Origin: Chromobacterium amazonense
Lineage (GTDB): Bacteria > Pseudomonadota > Gammaproteobacteria > Burkholderiales > Chromobacteriaceae
Assembly (NCBI RefSeq): GCF_001855565.1
Contig: NZ_MKCR01000027.1
Coordinates: 62,001 to 126,000 of the forward strand
Direction: 5' to 3'
DNA: 64,000 nucleotides
The notes below the pieces were generated by a model. The model did not search any database, was not told where the DNA came from, and worked only from the letters and a program-made list of their open reading frames with translations. Position 1 is the stretch's first letter, and each line of letters starts with the position of its first letter. Position numbers and translations under genes: made by a program. Positions 45,871 to 56,156 of the stretch are shown here, piece after piece.

Positions 45871-47508
45871 ATGGCAATTGCGGAAACCACCCACGCCGGC
45901 GGCGCGCATCACGGCAAGCCGCACGGCATCATGCGTTGGCTGATGGCCACCAATCACAAAGACATCGGCACGATGTACTTATGGTTCTCGTTCACCATGT
46001 TCCTGTCCGGCGGCGTGCTGGCGCTATGCATCCGCGCCGAGCTGTTCAGTCCCGGGCTGCGCTTCTTCCAGCCCGAGCTGTTCAATCAGCTGACCACGCT
46101 GCATGGCCTGATCATGGTGTTCGGCGCCATCATGCCGGCCTTCACCGGCATGGCCAACTGGATGCTGCCCTTGATGATAGGCGCGCCGGACATGGCTTTT
46201 GCCCGGATGAACAACTGGAGCTTCTGGCTGCTGCCCCCGGCGGCGCTGCTGTTGCTGCTTTCATTCGCGGTGCCGGGGGGCGCGGCCGCCGCTGGCTGGA
46301 CCTTGTACGCGCCGCTGTCCACGCAGATGGGCATAGGCATGGACATGACCATCTTCGCCATCCACATCCTGGGCATCAGCTCCATCATGGGGTCGATCAA
46401 CATCATCGTCACCATCCTGAATCTGCGCGCGCCCGGCATGACCATGATGAAGATGCCGATGTTCGCCTGGGCCAGCCTGATCACCGCCTACCTTATCATC
46501 GCCGTGATGCCGGTGCTGGCGGGCGTGGTGACCATGGTGCTGGCCGATCGACATTTCGGCAGCCACTTTTTCAATGCCGCCGGCGGCGGCGACCCCATTC
46601 TGTACCAGCACGTGTTCTGGTTCTTCGGCCATCCCGAGGTCTACATCATGGCGCTGCCGGCCTTCGGCATCGTCAGCCAGGTGATTCCCACCTTCGCCAG
46701 GAAGCCGCTGTTCGGCTATACCTCGATGGTGTACGCCACCAGCTCCATCGGTGTGCTGTCCTTCATGGTGTGGGCGCACCATATGTTCGCCACCGGCATG
46801 CCGGCCACCGCCCAGCTGTTTTTCATGTACGCCACCATGCTGATCGCGGTGCCCACCGGCGTGAAGGTGTTCAACTGGATCGCCACCATGTGGCAGGGCG
46901 CCATGACGTTTGAAACGCCCATGCTGTTCTCCATCGGCTTCATCCTGTTGTTTACCATCGGCGGCTTGTCCGGCATCACGCTCAGCGTGGCGGCGGTGGA
47001 CATCCAGCTGCATGCCAGCTACTACGTGGTGGCGCATTTCCATTATGTGCTGGTGGCCGGCGCGCTGTTCAGCCTGTTCTCCGCCATCTACTACTGGTTT
47101 CCCAAAATGAGCGGCAAGATGTACCACGAGGGTCTGGGCAAGTTCCATTTCTGGTGGTCGATGATCTGGTTCAACGTCACCTTCTTCCCCATGCACTTCC
47201 TGGGCCTGGCCGGCATGCCGCGGCGGATTCCTGACTATGCCTTGCAGTTCACCCAGTTCAACCAGATCGCCAGCGTCGGCGCCTTCATGTTCGGCCTGGG
47301 CCAGTTGATCTTCCTGTTCAACATCCTGCACTCGATGCGTTACGGCAAGCCGGCGCCGCAGCGGCCGTGGGAAGGCGCCAATACCTTGGAGTGGGAGCTG
47401 CCGACACCGGCGCCGTATCATACTTTCGAGCAGGCGCCGCAGATCGAGAGCAGCGAAAACGGCGTGATCCTGTCGTACCGGGAGGGCGGGGCGCACCCGC
47501 GCCATTAG
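45871..47508 (+). CDS. coxA: Cytochrome c oxidase subunit I
   Basis: The catalytic subunit with haem a, haem a3 and CuB. The 545 residues have twelve membrane helices. Ligands are His in TTLHGLIMVFGAIMP (low-spin haem), HVFWFFGHPEVYIMALP (CuB His and Tyr), and WAHHMFATG plus HFHYVLVAGALFSLFSA (haem a3). ATG at 45871 follows AAGGAGGAGG, 18 bases after coxB. It is a proton-pumping terminal oxidase. Confidence 0.96.
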   Translation: MAIAETTHAGGAHHGKPHGIMRWLMATNHKDIGTMYLWFSFTMFLSGGVLALCIRAELFSPGLRFFQPELFNQLTTLHGLIMVFGAIMPAFTGMANWMLPLMIGAPDMAFARMNNWSFWLLPPAALLLLLSFAVPGGAAAAGWTLYAPLSTQMGIGMDMTIFAIHILGISSIMGSINIIVTILNLRAPGMTMMKMPMFAWASLITAYLIIAVMPVLAGVVTMVLADRHFGSHFFNAAGGGDPILYQHVFWFFGHPEVYIMALPAFGIVSQVIPTFARKPLFGYTSMVYATSSIGVLSFMVWAHHMFATGMPATAQLFFMYATMLIAVPTGVKVFNWIATMWQGAMTFETPMLFSIGFILLFTIGGLSGITLSVAAVDIQLHASYYVVAHFHYVLVAGALFSLFSAIYYWFPKMSGKMYHEGLGKFHFWWSMIWFNVTFFPMHFLGLAGMPRRIPDYALQFTQFNQIASVGAFMFGLGQLIFLFNILHSMRYGKPAPQRPWEGANTLEWELPTPAPYHTFEQAPQIESSENGVILSYREGGAHPRH

Positions 47509-47518
47509 GGTGCTTGCC

Positions 47519-48067
47519 ATGGACACCGCCCGGACCCCGCATCGCAACCGCCAGCTGCTAGGCAAGCTGGCGTTGATCGCCGCCATGATGTTCGGCTTTG
47601 CCTGGGCGATGATTCCGCTGTACCGCATCGTGTGCGAGCAGACCGGCCTCAACGACGTGGTGAAGGCCGATGCGTTGGAGCGGGACGATCTGGTCGCGGG
47701 GGCGGCAACGGTGGCCATGACTTTCGATGCCACGGTGCAGGCCGGGCTGCCCTGGCAGGTCAGGCCGCTGACCACGCATCTTAAGGTCAAGCCTGGCACT
47801 TTTGTCCAGGTGCAGTACCAGATCACCAATGCCAGCCCGCACGCTGTGGTGGGGCAGGCCTTGCCGCGCTATTTGCCGGCCGAGGCCGGGGCGTATGTGA
47901 AGAAGCTGGAGTGCTTCTGTTTCACTCAGCAGCGCTTCGCGCCTGGACAGACACGAACCTTCCCAGTGGTGTTCGTGGTCGACCGCAAGTTGCCGGCTTC
48001 GATCACCAGCATCACCTTGGCTTACACCATCTTCGATGTGCCGGGGCAGGAAGGCCGCGCATCATGA
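47519..48067 (+). CDS. ctaG: Cytochrome c oxidase assembly protein Cox11/CtaG (CuB insertion)
   Basis: Cox11 delivers copper to the CuB site of subunit I. The 182-residue protein has one N-terminal membrane anchor (about 15-38; KLALIAAMMFGFAWAMIPLY) and a periplasmic domain with the copper-binding Cys pair in KKLECFCFTQQRFAPGQ. ATG at 47519 is 10 bases after the coxA stop; the in-frame start at 47510 is TTG-like and less likely. Its stop overlaps the DUF2970 start. Confidence 0.93.
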   Translation: MDTARTPHRNRQLLGKLALIAAMMFGFAWAMIPLYRIVCEQTGLNDVVKADALERDDLVAGAATVAMTFDATVQAGLPWQVRPLTTHLKVKPGTFVQVQYQITNASPHAVVGQALPRYLPAEAGAYVKKLECFCFTQQRFAPGQTRTFPVVFVVDRKLPASITSITLAYTIFDVPGQEGRAS

Positions 48068-48240
48068 ACTGGGCACAGGGCGTAAAGGCGGTGCTGGCGG
48101 CATTCATCGGCGTGCGCCAGGGCGACGCCGCGCGGCAGGATCAGTCGCTGAAACCGTGGCAGCTGATCGTCACCGCGTTGTTGTTGATGTTGGCGTTGAT
48201 AGTCGCGCTGTTGTTGCTGGTGTCCTGGGTAACGCGCTAG
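48064..48240 (+). CDS. DUF2970 small membrane protein
   Basis: This 58-residue protein has one membrane helix (about 36-55) and the conserved NWAQGVKAVLAAFIGVRQ start of DUF2970. It is found between ctaG and coxC in betaproteobacteria. The start overlaps the ctaG stop by 4 bases (ATGA). Its role in oxidase assembly is unknown. Confidence 0.8.
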   Translation: MNWAQGVKAVLAAFIGVRQGDAARQDQSLKPWQLIVTALLLMLALIVALLLLVSWVTR

Positions 48241-48250
48241 GAGGAATGGT

Positions 48251-49108
48251 ATGGCGAGCGTTGAGGAGCAGGATCGTTATTTTGTGCCGGAGCCGTCGCG
48301 TTGGCCCATGGTGGGGGCGGTGGCGCTGTTCTGCATCGGCCTGGGCGCGGCGTTTGCCGTCAACGGCATGCTGATGGGCAAGCTGTCTCTGGCTTTGGGT
48401 TGCCTGATACTGGCATTCATGCTGGTGGGATGGTTTGGCGATGTGATCCGCGAAAACCGGCTGGGCGTCTATCTGGGGCGAGAGGACATGTCGTTCCGCT
48501 GGGGCATGGGCTGGTTCATTTTTTCCGAAGTGATGTTCTTCGGGGCCTTCTTCGGCGCGCTGTTTTGGGTGCGCACGGTGTCGGTGCCGCTGCTCGGCTC
48601 GCTCGATTACAAGATGCTGTATCCGGATTTCGAGTCGGCATGGCCGCTGTCCACCGGGCCGGGCATCACCCAAGCCTATCAGGCGATGGAGCCCTGGGGC
48701 TTGCCGGCGCTGAATACGCTGATCCTGCTGAGTTCCGGCGCCACCGTCACCTGGGCGCACTGGGGGCTGCTGCAAGGGCGGCGCAGGCAATTGAAGCTGG
48801 GGCTGTTTCTCACGGTGCTGCTGGGGTTCACGTTCCTTGGCTTGCAGCTGCACGAATATGGCCACGCCTTCAGCCATCTGCATCTGACGCTGGCGTCCGG
48901 CGCCTATGGCATGACGTTTTTCATGCTGACCGGTTTTCACGGGCTGCATGTGTTGTTGGGGTCGATCATCCTGTTCGTGGTGTGGTTGCGCTCGCTGAAG
49001 GGCGATTTTGACGCCACCCACCACTTCGCCTTCGAGGCCGCCAGTTGGTATTGGCACTTCGTCGACGTGGTATGGCTGCTGCTGTTCATCTTCGTTTACT
49101 GGCTGTGA
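48251..49108 (+). CDS. coxC: Cytochrome c oxidase subunit III
   Basis: Subunit III supports stability and proton uptake. The 285 residues have seven membrane helices. Signatures are FVPEPSRWPMVGAVALF, SFRWGMGWFIFSEVMFFGAF near 82, EYGHAFSHLHLTLASGAYGM near 195, and FEAASWYWHFVDVVWLLLF at the C terminus. ATG at 48251 follows GGAGGAATGGT, 10 bases after DUF2970. Confidence 0.95.
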   Translation: MASVEEQDRYFVPEPSRWPMVGAVALFCIGLGAAFAVNGMLMGKLSLALGCLILAFMLVGWFGDVIRENRLGVYLGREDMSFRWGMGWFIFSEVMFFGAFFGALFWVRTVSVPLLGSLDYKMLYPDFESAWPLSTGPGITQAYQAMEPWGLPALNTLILLSSGATVTWAHWGLLQGRRRQLKLGLFLTVLLGFTFLGLQLHEYGHAFSHLHLTLASGAYGMTFFMLTGFHGLHVLLGSIILFVVWLRSLKGDFDATHHFAFEAASWYWHFVDVVWLLLFIFVYWL

Positions 49109-49114
49109 GCCGGC

Positions 49115-49312
49115 TCAAGCGTGATGCGGGCGCCACCAGCCGAACACGGCGCCCAAGAGCAGCAGCAGAAACAGGCCGATGGACAAGCCGACCCGCAGGG
49201 TCAAAGAGCGGACCAGACGTTGCGAGCCGTGTTCGGCTTTCATCAGTCCGGTCAATCCCCAAAACAGGGCCAGGACAATACAGGCAAGCAACAACAGGAT
49301 GACGAGTTTCAT
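49115..49312 (-). CDS. Twin-transmembrane DUF2909 protein, inside the cox cluster
   Basis: The 65-residue protein has two membrane helices (about 3-24 and 38-58; KLVILLLLACIVLALFWGL, SLTLRVGLSIGLFLLLLLGA) and matches the DUF2909 twin-helix pattern. It lies on the opposite strand between coxC and SURF1. Its ATG and the SURF1 ATG share the palindrome CATG. Such reversed placement may be conserved in relatives. Function unknown. Confidence 0.75.
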   Translation of the reverse strand: MKLVILLLLACIVLALFWGLTGLMKAEHGSQRLVRSLTLRVGLSIGLFLLLLLGAVFGWWRPHHA

Positions 49313-50030
49313 GACCGTATCCTCATCTCATTCCGATCAGGAGCAAAGGCAAGAGCCAAGATGGCAGCGGCTGCTATGGAGCATGCTGCTGCTCATCGTC
49401 TTGCTGCCCTACGCCTTGGCAGTATGGCAGTGGCAGCGGGGGCAAGACAAGGAGGCTTTGCTGCGATCGTTGACCAACGCGATGAGCACCGCGCCGGTGG
49501 CGCTGGTGTATCGCGATGCCGAGCCGCCGCCTGAGTTCACCCGCGTGCGCTTGATCCAGGCCGAACCGGCCGGGCCGGTGATCGAATTGCGCAACAGCTA
49601 TCTGGCCGGGCAGAGCGGCCGCCGCATCCTTCAGCCTTGGCGGCAAGGCCCGGACCGTTCGCTGGTGTTGCTGGATCTGGGCTGGCTGGTCGATGGCGTC
49701 AAGCTGCCGACGTTCTCGCCGCAGCAGATTCAGCCGCAAGGCTATCGGATGCCGACGCCTCACCATTTTGTGTTGTCCGGCGCGGTGAAGGGTTTTGCCG
49801 GCCCGGTCGACCAGGTCGATGAGGCGGCGCTGCGCAGCCATTATCCCGGACACTGGTTTCAGGGCGTGGTGGTGTTGGAAACCTCGCCCGATCCCTTGCT
49901 GCATTGGCCCGTGGTGCCGGAGTTCCTGCCGGATAAGCACTATGCCTACGCGGTGCAATGGCTGCTGCTGGGCGTGTGCCTGAGCGGCTTGTGGTGGCTA
50001 CTGTGGAGACGTCGCCATGAAATCCATTGA
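49311..50030 (+). CDS. SURF1-family oxidase assembly protein
   Basis: SURF1 helps haem a insertion into subunit I. The 239 residues have an N-terminal and a C-terminal membrane helix (about 24-45, 210-230) and the SURF1 signatures LAVWQWQRGQDKEALL, RVRLIQAEPAG, and YAVQWLLLGVCLSGLWWLLW. ATG at 49311 overlaps the DUF2909 start. A start at 49299 (MTSFM) is also possible. Overlaps the next gene by 14 bases. Confidence 0.88.
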   Translation: MTVSSSHSDQEQRQEPRWQRLLWSMLLLIVLLPYALAVWQWQRGQDKEALLRSLTNAMSTAPVALVYRDAEPPPEFTRVRLIQAEPAGPVIELRNSYLAGQSGRRILQPWRQGPDRSLVLLDLGWLVDGVKLPTFSPQQIQPQGYRMPTPHHFVLSGAVKGFAGPVDQVDEAALRSHYPGHWFQGVVVLETSPDPLLHWPVVPEFLPDKHYAYAVQWLLLGVCLSGLWWLLWRRRHEIH

Positions 50031-50523
50031 CCGCGGCCGGGCGGCCTTGCTGGGCATGGCGCTGTTGTGCCTGGCGCCGGTCTTGGCGGCATGGATGGCT
50101 TACCTGCTGCTGCCGCCAGGCGGCGGCGCCAGTTATGGGCAATTGCTGCCGACGCGGCCGTTTGTCGCCGCGGCCAGCCCCGAATGGCCGCGCGGCAAAT
50201 GGGTGCTGGCTTCGGCGCTGAGCGCCGATTGCCGCGATCGTTGCCGTCAGCGCTGGCATGCGATGGGCCAGATTCAGAAGGCGCAGGGAGAGGCGGCGGA
50301 GCGGCTGACGCGCGTGGCGCTGGTGGTGTCGGCACGCCCGGCGGCATTGGATGTGCCGTACCGCTTGCCGCACTCGCCGGCGCATGCGCTGCCTGCCGGC
50401 AGCCAGGGTTTCTATCTGGTCGATCCGCTGGGCAACCAGGTGATGTTCTACCGCGACGGCGCCGATCCGCGGCGGATCATCGATGAAGTGGCCAAGGTAT
50501 TGAAGGTGAATAACGGGTTGTAA
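50017..50523 (+). CDS. Putative oxidase-assembly transmembrane protein
   Basis: The 168-residue protein has one N-terminal membrane helix (about 10-32) and a periplasmic domain. The domain has a Cys pair in SADCRDRCRQRW (CxxxC) and ends like a SCO/thioredoxin fold (QGFYLVDPLGNQVMFY, RRIIDEVAKVLKVN). Genes of this kind follow SURF1 in betaproteobacterial cox clusters. A copper-chaperone or thiol role is suggested by the CxxxC, but I do not recognise a named family. Confidence 0.7.
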   Translation: MKSIDRGRAALLGMALLCLAPVLAAWMAYLLLPPGGGASYGQLLPTRPFVAAASPEWPRGKWVLASALSADCRDRCRQRWHAMGQIQKAQGEAAERLTRVALVVSARPAALDVPYRLPHSPAHALPAGSQGFYLVDPLGNQVMFYRDGADPRRIIDEVAKVLKVNNGL

Positions 50524-50592
50524 GCGCCCGTTCAAAAATTTTCCGTCAGTGGCCGACCGGCCGATGCGCTGTGCAATGAGGGGGCCCTTGCC

Positions 50593-51615
50593 ATGCGAAG
50601 ACTGATTTGGGCGGCTTTGCTGCTGGCCGCAATCGTGGTGCCGTTCGGCGCCTATGTCAGATTGTCCCATGCCGGCTTGGGCTGTCCGGACTGGCCTGGC
50701 TGCTATGGACGAATTTCTCCCGCGCATGCCGCCGACAGCATAAGCCAGGCTCAGGCCATGTCGCCGCAGGGGCCGGTCAGTCTGGGCAAGGCCTGGAAGG
50801 AGATGCTTCATCGTTATCTCGCCGGCAGCCTCGCCGCCCTGATCGCGCTGATCGCTTGGCGGGCTTGGCGCGAGCGGCGCCAGCGCTTGCCGGCGAGCCT
50901 CTTATTGGCGGTGGTGGCCTTTCAGGCCATGCTGGGCATGTGGACCGTGACCTTGCTGCTGCGGCCCGCCATCGTCACCTCCCATCTGCTGGGCGGCATG
51001 GCGGTGTTGCAGATTCTGGCCTGGATGGCGCTGTCCCCCTCATTCGCGCCGCTACGCGTTCCGCTTGCGCTGCGCCGGCTGTCCGGCTGGCTGGTGTCCG
51101 CCTTGCTGCTGCAGCTGCTGTTGGGCGGCTGGGTGTCCAGCAATTACGCTGCCTTGGCCTGTCAGGGTTTTCCGGCATGCAACGGACAAGCGTGGCCGGC
51201 GCTGCGCTTTGATCAGGCTTTCCATGTCGTGCGCGAACTGGGCCAGGCGCCGGATGGCAGTTTGTTGGAATTCTCCAGCCTGGTAACCATACATTGGCTG
51301 CATCGTTTGGGGGCGCTGCTGGTTTCGCTTCTGGTATTGGCTTTGCTGGCCCGGGGCTGGCGCGAACCTGGCCTGAGACGGCATCTGGTTTGCCTGGGCG
51401 CGGCCTGGGGGCTGCAGGTGGGGCTGGGCATCGCCAATGTGATGTGGCAGTTGCCCTTGCCGCTTGCGGTGGCGCATAACGCCGGCGCGGCGCTATTGCT
51501 GATGGCGGCGCTGCTGCTGCGGTCGCGGCTGCATGCGCCGGCGGCGCAGCGGCGCGGGATTCAGCTGCCGTTCCCGCTGCCGGGGCGGCTGAGCCGGCCG
51601 GGAGAGGGGCGATGA
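50593..51615 (+). CDS. ctaA: Haem A synthase (Cox15/CtaA)
   Basis: CtaA oxidises haem O to haem A. The 340 residues have eight membrane helices and the family elements [19 protein letters not shown] and [14 protein letters not shown], then [19 protein letters not shown] and [15 protein letters not shown] with the haem-binding His residues. The Cys pair in [10 protein letters not shown] is conserved in this form. ATG at 50593 lies 69 bases after the previous gene. The stop overlaps the ctaB start. Confidence 0.94.
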   Translation: MRRLIWAALLLAAIVVPFGAYVRLSHAGLGCPDWPGCYGRISPAHAADSISQAQAMSPQGPVSLGKAWKEMLHRYLAGSLAALIALIAWRAWRERRQRLPASLLLAVVAFQAMLGMWTVTLLLRPAIVTSHLLGGMAVLQILAWMALSPSFAPLRVPLALRRLSGWLVSALLLQLLLGGWVSSNYAALACQGFPACNGQAWPALRFDQAFHVVRELGQAPDGSLLEFSSLVTIHWLHRLGALLVSLLVLALLARGWREPGLRRHLVCLGAAWGLQVGLGIANVMWQLPLPLAVAHNAGAALLLMAALLLRSRLHAPAAQRRGIQLPFPLPGRLSRPGEGR

Positions 51616-52511
51616 ACGCGCTTGGCCTGCCTTTGTGGCGTCGACAGAGCCAGGCGCTGTGGCAGTTGGCCAAGCCCAAGGTGGTGGCGCTGATTGTATT
51701 CTGCGCGGTGATCGGCATGTTTCTGGCCAGCTCAGGCTTGCCGGATGCCCGAGTGGTCATCCCGGCCACGCTGGGCATTGCGCTGGTGGCTGGCGCCGCG
51801 GCCATGGTCAATTGCCTGGTGGAGCGCGGGCTGGACGCCAGAATGCGCCGCACCGCCTGGCGCCCTACCGTCACCGGGGAGGTCGGTCTGGCGCAAACCC
51901 TGTTGGTCGCGCTGCTGGCGGGCGCAGCCGGCTTAGCCTTGCTGATCGTCTGCTGCAATGCCTTGACTGCCTGGCTGACCCTGGGCACTTTTGTCGGTTA
52001 CGCGGTGGTTTACACCTTGCTGCTCAAGCCGTTGACGCCGCAGAACATCGTGATCGGCGGCGCCAGCGGCGCCATGCCGCCGGTGCTGGGGTGGGCGGCG
52101 GTGACCGGGGATGTCAGCGCCTTCGCGCTGGTGTTGTTCCTGATCATCTATGCCTGGACGCCGCCGCATTTTTGGGCGCTGGCGCTTTACCGCCGCGACG
52201 ATTACGCGCGGGCCGGCCTGCCGATGTTGCCGGTCACGCACGGGCAGCGCTACACCACCTTGTCCATTGTGCTGTACAGCGTTTTGCTTGCCGCCATCAC
52301 GCTGTTGCCGGCCGCGCTGGGACAGGCTGGCTGGATTTATCTCGTTGCGGCGGGAGCGTTGAACGGCAGGCTGCTGTTTCTTGCCGTCCGTCTGCATCGC
52401 CAGTATGCTCACACCCTGGCACGCCGCGTGTTCACCTGGTCGATCTGGTATCTGGCCGGGTTGTTCGCGGCCTTGTTATTTGATCACTATTGGCTGATTC
52501 CCTTTTCCTGA
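51612..52511 (+). CDS. ctaB: Protohaem IX farnesyltransferase (Cox10/CtaB, haem O synthase)
   Basis: CtaB adds the farnesyl tail to haem B to make haem O. The 299 residues have the UbiA fold with nine helices. The first Asp-rich motif is [20 protein letters not shown], and the second is [38 protein letters not shown] is also characteristic. It overlaps ctaA by 4 bases, and its stop overlaps the sco start by one (TGATG). Confidence 0.95.
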   Translation: MNALGLPLWRRQSQALWQLAKPKVVALIVFCAVIGMFLASSGLPDARVVIPATLGIALVAGAAAMVNCLVERGLDARMRRTAWRPTVTGEVGLAQTLLVALLAGAAGLALLIVCCNALTAWLTLGTFVGYAVVYTLLLKPLTPQNIVIGGASGAMPPVLGWAAVTGDVSAFALVLFLIIYAWTPPHFWALALYRRDDYARAGLPMLPVTHGQRYTTLSIVLYSVLLAAITLLPAALGQAGWIYLVAAGALNGRLLFLAVRLHRQYAHTLARRVFTWSIWYLAGLFAALLFDHYWLIPFS

Positions 52512-53092
52512 TGCTGAAGATACTGCGATTCCTGCTAGCGCTTTTCACTCTCGCCGCGCTGTCCGCCTGCGCGCCGCCCGTCATCGATTTCAAGGGCACG
52601 GCGATCAACGACGAATCCATGGGCGGAGGCTTCACGCTGACCGACTCCCATGGCCAGCCACGCAGTCTGGATGCGTTCAAGGGCAAGGTGGTGGCGCTGT
52701 TCTTCGGCTATACCCATTGCCCGGACGTGTGCCCGACCACGATGTTGGAATATGCTTCAGTGATGAAGCAATTGGGCGAAGATGCCGACAAGGTGCAGGT
52801 GTTGTTCGTCAGCGTCGATCCGCAGCGCGATACGCCCAAAGTGTTGGCCGGTTACGTGCCATACTTCGATAAGCGCTTCATCGGTTTGACCGGCACGGCC
52901 GAGCAGATCGAGAAAGTGAAAAAGCAGTACAAGGTGGTGGCGCAGCAGGTGCCGACTCCGGGCGGCGGCTACAGCGTGGATCACAGCTCAGGATCGTACT
53001 TGTTGGACCGGGAGGGGAAGTTGCGGGTGTTCGAGGCCTATGGCACGCCGTCCGCGAGTCTCGCTTATGATATCAAGCAGTTGATGCGCTAA
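52511..53092 (+). CDS. SCO1/SenC-family copper chaperone lipoprotein
   Basis: SCO proteins load the CuA site of subunit II. The 193 residues have a signal peptide ending in the lipobox LSAC (about 18-21), the copper-binding TGCPD-like motif here GYTHCPDVCPTTM near 72 (CxxxC), and the C-terminal His in GYSVDHSSGSYLLD. It is lipidated and held in the periplasmic side of the inner membrane. It closes the cox operon. Confidence 0.92.
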   Translation: MLKILRFLLALFTLAALSACAPPVIDFKGTAINDESMGGGFTLTDSHGQPRSLDAFKGKVVALFFGYTHCPDVCPTTMLEYASVMKQLGEDADKVQVLFVSVDPQRDTPKVLAGYVPYFDKRFIGLTGTAEQIEKVKKQYKVVAQQVPTPGGGYSVDHSSGSYLLDREGKLRVFEAYGTPSASLAYDIKQLMR

Positions 53093-53140
53093 ACTTGGCG
53101 TATCGGAGAAGTGCATTTCTAATAATGGGGTCACGAAATC

Positions 53141-53905
53141 GTGAGCGACGATAAAACCTCGGTGAGTCCGGCCAGTGCGCATCAATCATTGGACTTGGCC
53201 AAATTTACGATGACATCGCCGGCCGAGATTGCCCAGCATCTGACGAATATTGCCAAACATGGCCATATGGTGACGATTTTCTCCAATAAGGGGAAAAACT
53301 TCATTTTGACGAAGATTCTGGACGTCGATTTCAAAAATGGGGTGTTCACTGTCGACTGGGGCGCCGAAGAAGAGGCCAACAACCAGGTGCTTGGCAGCGA
53401 GCGCAATGTTTTCGTGTGCTCGCCGGAAGGCGTGAAGACGCAGTTTGTCACCGGCGCCTTGAGCAAGGTGATAGTCGATGGCCAGCCAGCCTTTGTCGCG
53501 GACCTGCCGGAGCAGGTGATCAAGCTGCAGCGCCGCGAGTTCTTCCGCATCCAGACGCCGCTAGGGACGCCCGTGTTCTGCCATGTCGAGGATTACGGCC
53601 AGCGCCCGATAGACTTGGCGCTGTTCGATATCAGTGTGGGCGGCATGAGCCTGTGGCTGCCGGATGTCAGCGCGGTCGGGTTCGACATCGGCCAGCAGTA
53701 CCATAAATGCACCTTGGATCTGAAGCCGATAGGCGTTTTGCAGATCGGCATCGAGGTGCGCCATCGCCTGGCCTCTCGGTTGCGCAATGACACCGAGGCG
53801 ATGCGGATAGGGTGTTCCTATCTGAATTTGACGCCGAAGATGGAAACCTTGATCCAGCGCTATGTCGGCTTTCTTGAGCGCGAACGCCGCGCCATGTTCG
53901 GCTGA
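53141..53905 (+). CDS. ycgR: YcgR-type flagellar brake PilZ protein
   Basis: c-di-GMP receptor that slows the flagellar motor. The 254 residues hold an N-terminal YcgR domain (about 15-120) and a PilZ domain (about 125-245). The c-di-GMP site is RREFFRIQTP (RxxxR) near 131 and DISVGGMSLWL (D/NxSxxG) near 164. GTG at 53141 starts the gene. It lies between the cox and his operons with no clear link to either. Confidence 0.9.
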   Translation: MSDDKTSVSPASAHQSLDLAKFTMTSPAEIAQHLTNIAKHGHMVTIFSNKGKNFILTKILDVDFKNGVFTVDWGAEEEANNQVLGSERNVFVCSPEGVKTQFVTGALSKVIVDGQPAFVADLPEQVIKLQRREFFRIQTPLGTPVFCHVEDYGQRPIDLALFDISVGGMSLWLPDVSAVGFDIGQQYHKCTLDLKPIGVLQIGIEVRHRLASRLRNDTEAMRIGCSYLNLTPKMETLIQRYVGFLERERRAMFG

Positions 53906-53944
53906 GCTGCCGGCACTTATTTAAATCCTTTGCAGTAGAACATC

Positions 53945-54586
53945 ATGAAGCTGACCATCGCCCTGTCCAAGGGCCGTATTTTTGAAGAGACCGTGCCTTT
54001 GCTGGCCGCCGCGGGCATCGAGCCGGCGGAAAAACCCGAATCCTCGCGCAAGCTGATCATCGGCACCAACCACCCGGAGGTGCAGCTGGTGATCGTTCGC
54101 GCTTCCGACGTGCCCACCTATGTGCAATATGGCGCGGCCGATCTGGGCATCGCCGGCCGCGACGTGCTGATCGAACACGGCGGCGCGGGTTTGTATCAGC
54201 CGCTGGACTTGAACATCGCCAAATGCCGGATGATGGTGGCGGTGAAGGAAGGCTACGATTACGACGCCGCCGTCCGCCAGGGCGCGCGCCTGAAGATCGC
54301 CACCAAGTATCCGCAGATCGCCCGCGAGCACTTCGCCAAGAAGGGTGTCCACGTCGACATCATCAAGCTGTACGGCTCGATGGAGCTGGCGCCGCTGGTC
54401 GGCCTGGCCGACGCCATCGTCGACCTGGTTTCCACCGGCGGCACGCTGCGCGCCAACAAGCTGGTGGCGGTCGAACACATCATCGACATCAGCTCGCGCC
54501 TGGTGGTCAACCAGGCCGCGCTGAAGCTCAAATACGACGCGATTCAGCCGGTGCTGGACGCCTTCGCCGGCGCCGTGCCGGCGTGA
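53945..54586 (+). CDS. hisG: ATP phosphoribosyltransferase, short form
   Basis: HisG starts histidine synthesis by joining ATP and PRPP. The 213 residues are the short form, which needs the HisZ regulatory partner; hisZ is not in the window. Motifs are [35 protein letters not shown] and [20 protein letters not shown]. It heads a full his operon in the order GDCBHAFIE. Feedback control by histidine requires HisZ. Confidence 0.95.
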   Translation: MKLTIALSKGRIFEETVPLLAAAGIEPAEKPESSRKLIIGTNHPEVQLVIVRASDVPTYVQYGAADLGIAGRDVLIEHGGAGLYQPLDLNIAKCRMMVAVKEGYDYDAAVRQGARLKIATKYPQIAREHFAKKGVHVDIIKLYGSMELAPLVGLADAIVDLVSTGGTLRANKLVAVEHIIDISSRLVVNQAALKLKYDAIQPVLDAFAGAVPA

Positions 54587-54654
54587 TCCGCCGCGCCGGT
54601 CAACCAAATGCGGCTGGCCGGCGTTGCCCATAGTTCGAGTATCAGAGAATCATC

Positions 54655-55965
54655 ATGTTGAAACTGTCCTCCTCCCAGCCCGACTTCGCCGAGCGCCTGA
54701 AAGCGCTGCTGGCCTTCGAAACCGCGCAGGACCCCGCAGTGGACGCCGCCGTGGCGTCCATCTGCGCCGATGTCCATCATCGCGGCGACGCGGCGCTGGT
54801 GGAGTACACCAACCGTTTCGACCGCACGCAGGCGGCCGGCATGGCCGACCTGACGCTGTCCCGCGAACAGCTGGCAGCGGCCTGGCAACGCCTGCCGGCC
54901 GAGGTGCGCGACGCGCTGTCCGCCGCCGCCGAGCGCGTGCGCCGCTACCACGAAAAGCAGCTGGCCCATTCCTGGAGCTATGAAGACGAAGACGGCACCT
55001 TGCTGGGCCAGCAGGTGACGCCGCTGGACCGCGTCGGCATCTACGTGCCGGGCGGCAAGGCGGCCTATCCGAGTTCGGTGCTGATGAACGCGCTGCCGGC
55101 CAAGGTGGCCGGCGTAGCCGAAATCATCATGGTGGTGCCGACGCCGGGCGGCGAGCGCAATGATCTGGTGCTGGCCGCGGCCTATATCGCCGGCGTGGAC
55201 AAGGTGTTCACCGTGGGCGGCGCCCAGGCGGTGGCGGCGCTGGCCTATGGCACCGAAACCATCCCGCAGGTTGACAAGATCACCGGCCCCGGCAATGCCT
55301 ATGTCGCCGCCGCCAAGCGCCGCGTGTTCGGCGTGGTCGGCATCGACATGGTCGCTGGCCCGTCCGAAATCCTGGTGATCTGCGACGGCGACACCGATCC
55401 GGACTGGGTGGCGATGGACCTGTTCAGCCAGGCCGAACACGACGAGATCGCCCAGGCCATCCTGCTGTGCCCGTCGGCGGATTACATCGCCAGGGTGGAA
55501 GCCAGCATCGCCAAGCTGCTGCCGGCCATGCCGCGCCGCGACATCATCGAGGCCAGCCTGGCGGGCCGCGGCGCGCTGATTCAGGTGCGCGACCTGGCCG
55601 AGGCCTGCGAGATCAGCAACTACATCGCGCCGGAGCATCTGGAGCTGTCGGTGGGCGATTCGGACGCGCTGCTGCCGCAACTGCGCCACGCCGGCGCCAT
55701 CTTCATGGGCCGCTTCACCTCGGAAAGCCTGGGCGATTACTGCGCCGGCCCCAATCATGTGCTGCCGACCAGCCGCACCGCGCGCTTCGCCAGCCCGCTG
55801 GGCGTCTACGACTTCCAGAAGCGCAGCAGCCTGATCCGCGTATCGCAGTCCGGCGCGCAGAAGCTGGGGCGCATCGCCAGCCTGCTGGCCCGCGGCGAGG
55901 GGCTGACGGCTCATGCCCGCGCCGCCGAGCTGCGGCTGGATGGAGGCGCAGAAGGGCAGTCTTGA
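54655..55965 (+). CDS. hisD: Histidinol dehydrogenase
   Basis: HisD oxidises histidinol to histidine in two NAD-dependent steps. The 436 residues are full length. Landmarks are [49 protein letters not shown], and the catalytic EH pair in [13 protein letters not shown], then [13 protein letters not shown] at 54655 follows CAGAGAATC. It lies 68 bases after hisG. Confidence 0.96.
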   Translation: MLKLSSSQPDFAERLKALLAFETAQDPAVDAAVASICADVHHRGDAALVEYTNRFDRTQAAGMADLTLSREQLAAAWQRLPAEVRDALSAAAERVRRYHEKQLAHSWSYEDEDGTLLGQQVTPLDRVGIYVPGGKAAYPSSVLMNALPAKVAGVAEIIMVVPTPGGERNDLVLAAAYIAGVDKVFTVGGAQAVAALAYGTETIPQVDKITGPGNAYVAAAKRRVFGVVGIDMVAGPSEILVICDGDTDPDWVAMDLFSQAEHDEIAQAILLCPSADYIARVEASIAKLLPAMPRRDIIEASLAGRGALIQVRDLAEACEISNYIAPEHLELSVGDSDALLPQLRHAGAIFMGRFTSESLGDYCAGPNHVLPTSRTARFASPLGVYDFQKRSSLIRVSQSGAQKLGRIASLLARGEGLTAHARAAELRLDGGAEGQS

Positions 55966-56156
55966 GGCGGTATGGCGCCTTGCCTTCGCCGCATGGCTGG
56001 ATTTTTCCTTCGCTCTTGAATTGAGAACCCGTGCCCGCGCCGCAACAGGCGCGGCAGCGCCGGCGCAAGGCAGTAGCCCGTGGCGCGCCAACGGGTTACG
56101 ATGGCCTTTTGCCCGCTTGCGGGCACATTACGGCGCTTTGCGCCGCCAGGCAGACC

